A program made the translations under genes and the position numbers. This document shows, piece after piece, positions 29,061 to 29,802 of a stretch of DNA of 29,802 nt. This DNA is from a virus. A model generated the notes under the pieces. The model saw nothing but the letters and a program-made list of their open reading frames with translations. It was not told the DNA's origin and searched no databases. The stretch is from positions 1 through 29,802 of the IMG/VR virus record IMGVR_UViG_3300017735_000064; one strand, given 5' to 3'. Each line of letters starts with the position of its first letter. Position 1 is the stretch's first letter.

Positions 29061-29224
29061 AAATAAGTCAACAGGTTAAGGAAAGAAAACATTTCTTAAC
29101 GGTTCGTAACACTCCTCAAACCAAGACCTATAGGGTGTCTAAACACGTCTTTAATACCTCTGCCTAGGGCGTAGAGGAATAGTAACTCCACCATTCCCTG
29201 ATGGTCTTACTTTTTTCAATTTCA
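29061..29224 (+). promoter_or_regulatory. psbA 5' leader
   Basis: The transcript leader before psbA is about 155 bases, the longest untranslated stretch in the window. It can fold GTTAAG/CTTAAC (29075-29100, one bulge) and CCTCTGCC with GGC-GT-AGAGG (29157-29177). No clear Shine-Dalgarno is seen. Control by RNA structure is plausible but unproven. Confidence 0.5.
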
Positions 29225-29802
29225 ATGTCCACTCTTTCAAGACAACAATCTACTTCCTCGTGGGAATCATTCTGCGAGTGGGTAACCTCCACCAACAACC
29301 GTTTGTATGTTGGTTGGTTTGGTGTGCTGATGATCCCAACTTTGTTGGCAGCTACCATCTGCTTCATCGTTGCTTTCGTAGCAGCACCTCCCGTTGACAT
29401 CGACGGTATCCGCGAACCAGTTGCTGGTTCACTTATGTACGGTAACAACATCATCTCTGGTGCTGTTGTCCCAAGTTCAAACGCAATCGGTCTCCACTTC
29501 TACCCCATCTGGGAAGCTGCCTCACTCGATGAGTGGCTTTACAATGGTGGTCCTTTCCAATTGGTAGTCTTTCACTTCCTGATCGGCATCTATGCCTATA
29601 TGGGACGTGAGTGGGAACTCTCTTACCGCCTGGGTATGCGCCCCTGGATCTGTGTTGCCTACTCGGCACCAGTAGCTGCTGCGAGTGCAGTATTCCTCGT
29701 CTATCCCTTCGGTCAAGGTAGTTTCTCCGATGCTATGCCTCTTGGTATCTCTGGTACTTTTAACTATATGCTCGTCTTCCAGGCAGAGCACAATATTCTT
29801 AT
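29225..29802 (+). CDS. psbA: Photosystem II D1 protein (partial, window edge)
   Basis: The first 192 codons of D1, running off the window. The start [20 protein letters not shown] is one residue shorter than common D1, so numbering is one less. Visible are the first membrane helices, R128-E129 (standard 130 is Glu, the high-light form), YZ tyrosine Y160, D169 (manganese ligand), and H189 in FQAEHN. D1 replacement keeps photosystem II working during infection. No intron is present in the visible part. Confidence 0.97.
   Translation, partial: MSTLSRQQSTSSWESFCEWVTSTNNRLYVGWFGVLMIPTLLAATICFIVAFVAAPPVDIDGIREPVAGSLMYGNNIISGAVVPSSNAIGLHFYPIWEAASLDEWLYNGGPFQLVVFHFLIGIYAYMGREWELSYRLGMRPWICVAYSAPVAAASAVFLVYPFGQGSFSDAMPLGISGTFNYMLVFQAEHNIL

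Noticed and set aside
1-29802. CRISPR arrays, insertion sequences, integrase, introns or inteins
   Set aside because: No regularly spaced repeats, transposase or integrase genes were seen, and all recognised genes (including the visible part of psbA and nrdA) are uninterrupted.

Overview
The window is part of a T4-like cyanomyovirus genome (marine cyanophage, probably infecting Synechococcus). Every supported gene is on the plus strand and most overlap by 1-25 bases. The T4-type replication set (gp43 DNA polymerase, UvsX, gp41 helicase, gp61 primase, NrdA, NrdB) is interleaved with cyanophage host-derived genes: hsp20, a MazG-like pyrophosphohydrolase, talC, a CpeT-like bilin lyase, two high-light-inducible proteins and psbA. 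Synechococcus is an inference, based mainly on the CpeT-like gene and moderate GC content.

Layout. 1-713: tail of an unidentified gene, a terminator, hsp20, then a terminator fused to a promoter. 733-7403: two overlapping paralogous small genes, gp43, uvsX, gp41, the MazG-like gene, a 58-residue protein and a secreted HExxH protein. 7448-10924: a tightly coupled cluster of a possible nuclease, a ligase-like nucleotidyltransferase, an NMN-adenylyltransferase-like enzyme and a DUF6321-type protein. 10926-14643: small late genes, several with their own TATAAATA late promoter, including an Ig-like virion protein and proteins whose N-termini look like T4 capsid-targeting sequences. 14585-19021: primase and ribonucleotide reductase. 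19021-20263: a DUF6817 protein, a GIY-YIG nuclease, a 42-residue ORF whose stop codon lies in a terminator, and tRNA-Arg(TCT). 20266-25343: three 2OG-Fe(II) oxygenases, a pair of tandem paralogues of unknown function, a zinc ribbon, transaldolase and a Phd/YefM-like protein. 25321-29802: CpeT-like lyase, a porin-like secreted protein, hli genes, a NodU/CmcH-type carbamoyltransferase and the first 192 codons of psbA (window edge).

How it fits together. Replication and nucleotide supply (polymerase, helicase, primase, recombinase, RNR, MazG) are combined with carbon and light metabolism (TalC, Hli, D1, CpeT), as is known for cyanophages that keep photosynthesis and the pentose phosphate pathway running during infection. 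Three promoter types are visible: consensus TTGAC-N17/18-TATAAT, extended -10 (TGN-TATAAT) without a clear -35, and T4-type late (N)ATAAATA. Promoters are repeatedly built into or placed directly beside intrinsic terminators, so that read-through is stopped while new transcripts escape.

Most unusual points: three adjacent proteins with putative capsid-targeting N-termini, the nuclease/ligase/adenylyltransferase cluster, a pair of overlapping paralogues upstream of gp43, a possible translation-dependent attenuator in front of the tRNA, and tandem paralogues flanked by oxygenases. No CRISPR array, insertion sequence or integrase was seen. No stretch longer than 300 bases lacks a gene; the longest gap is the psbA leader (29036-29224).
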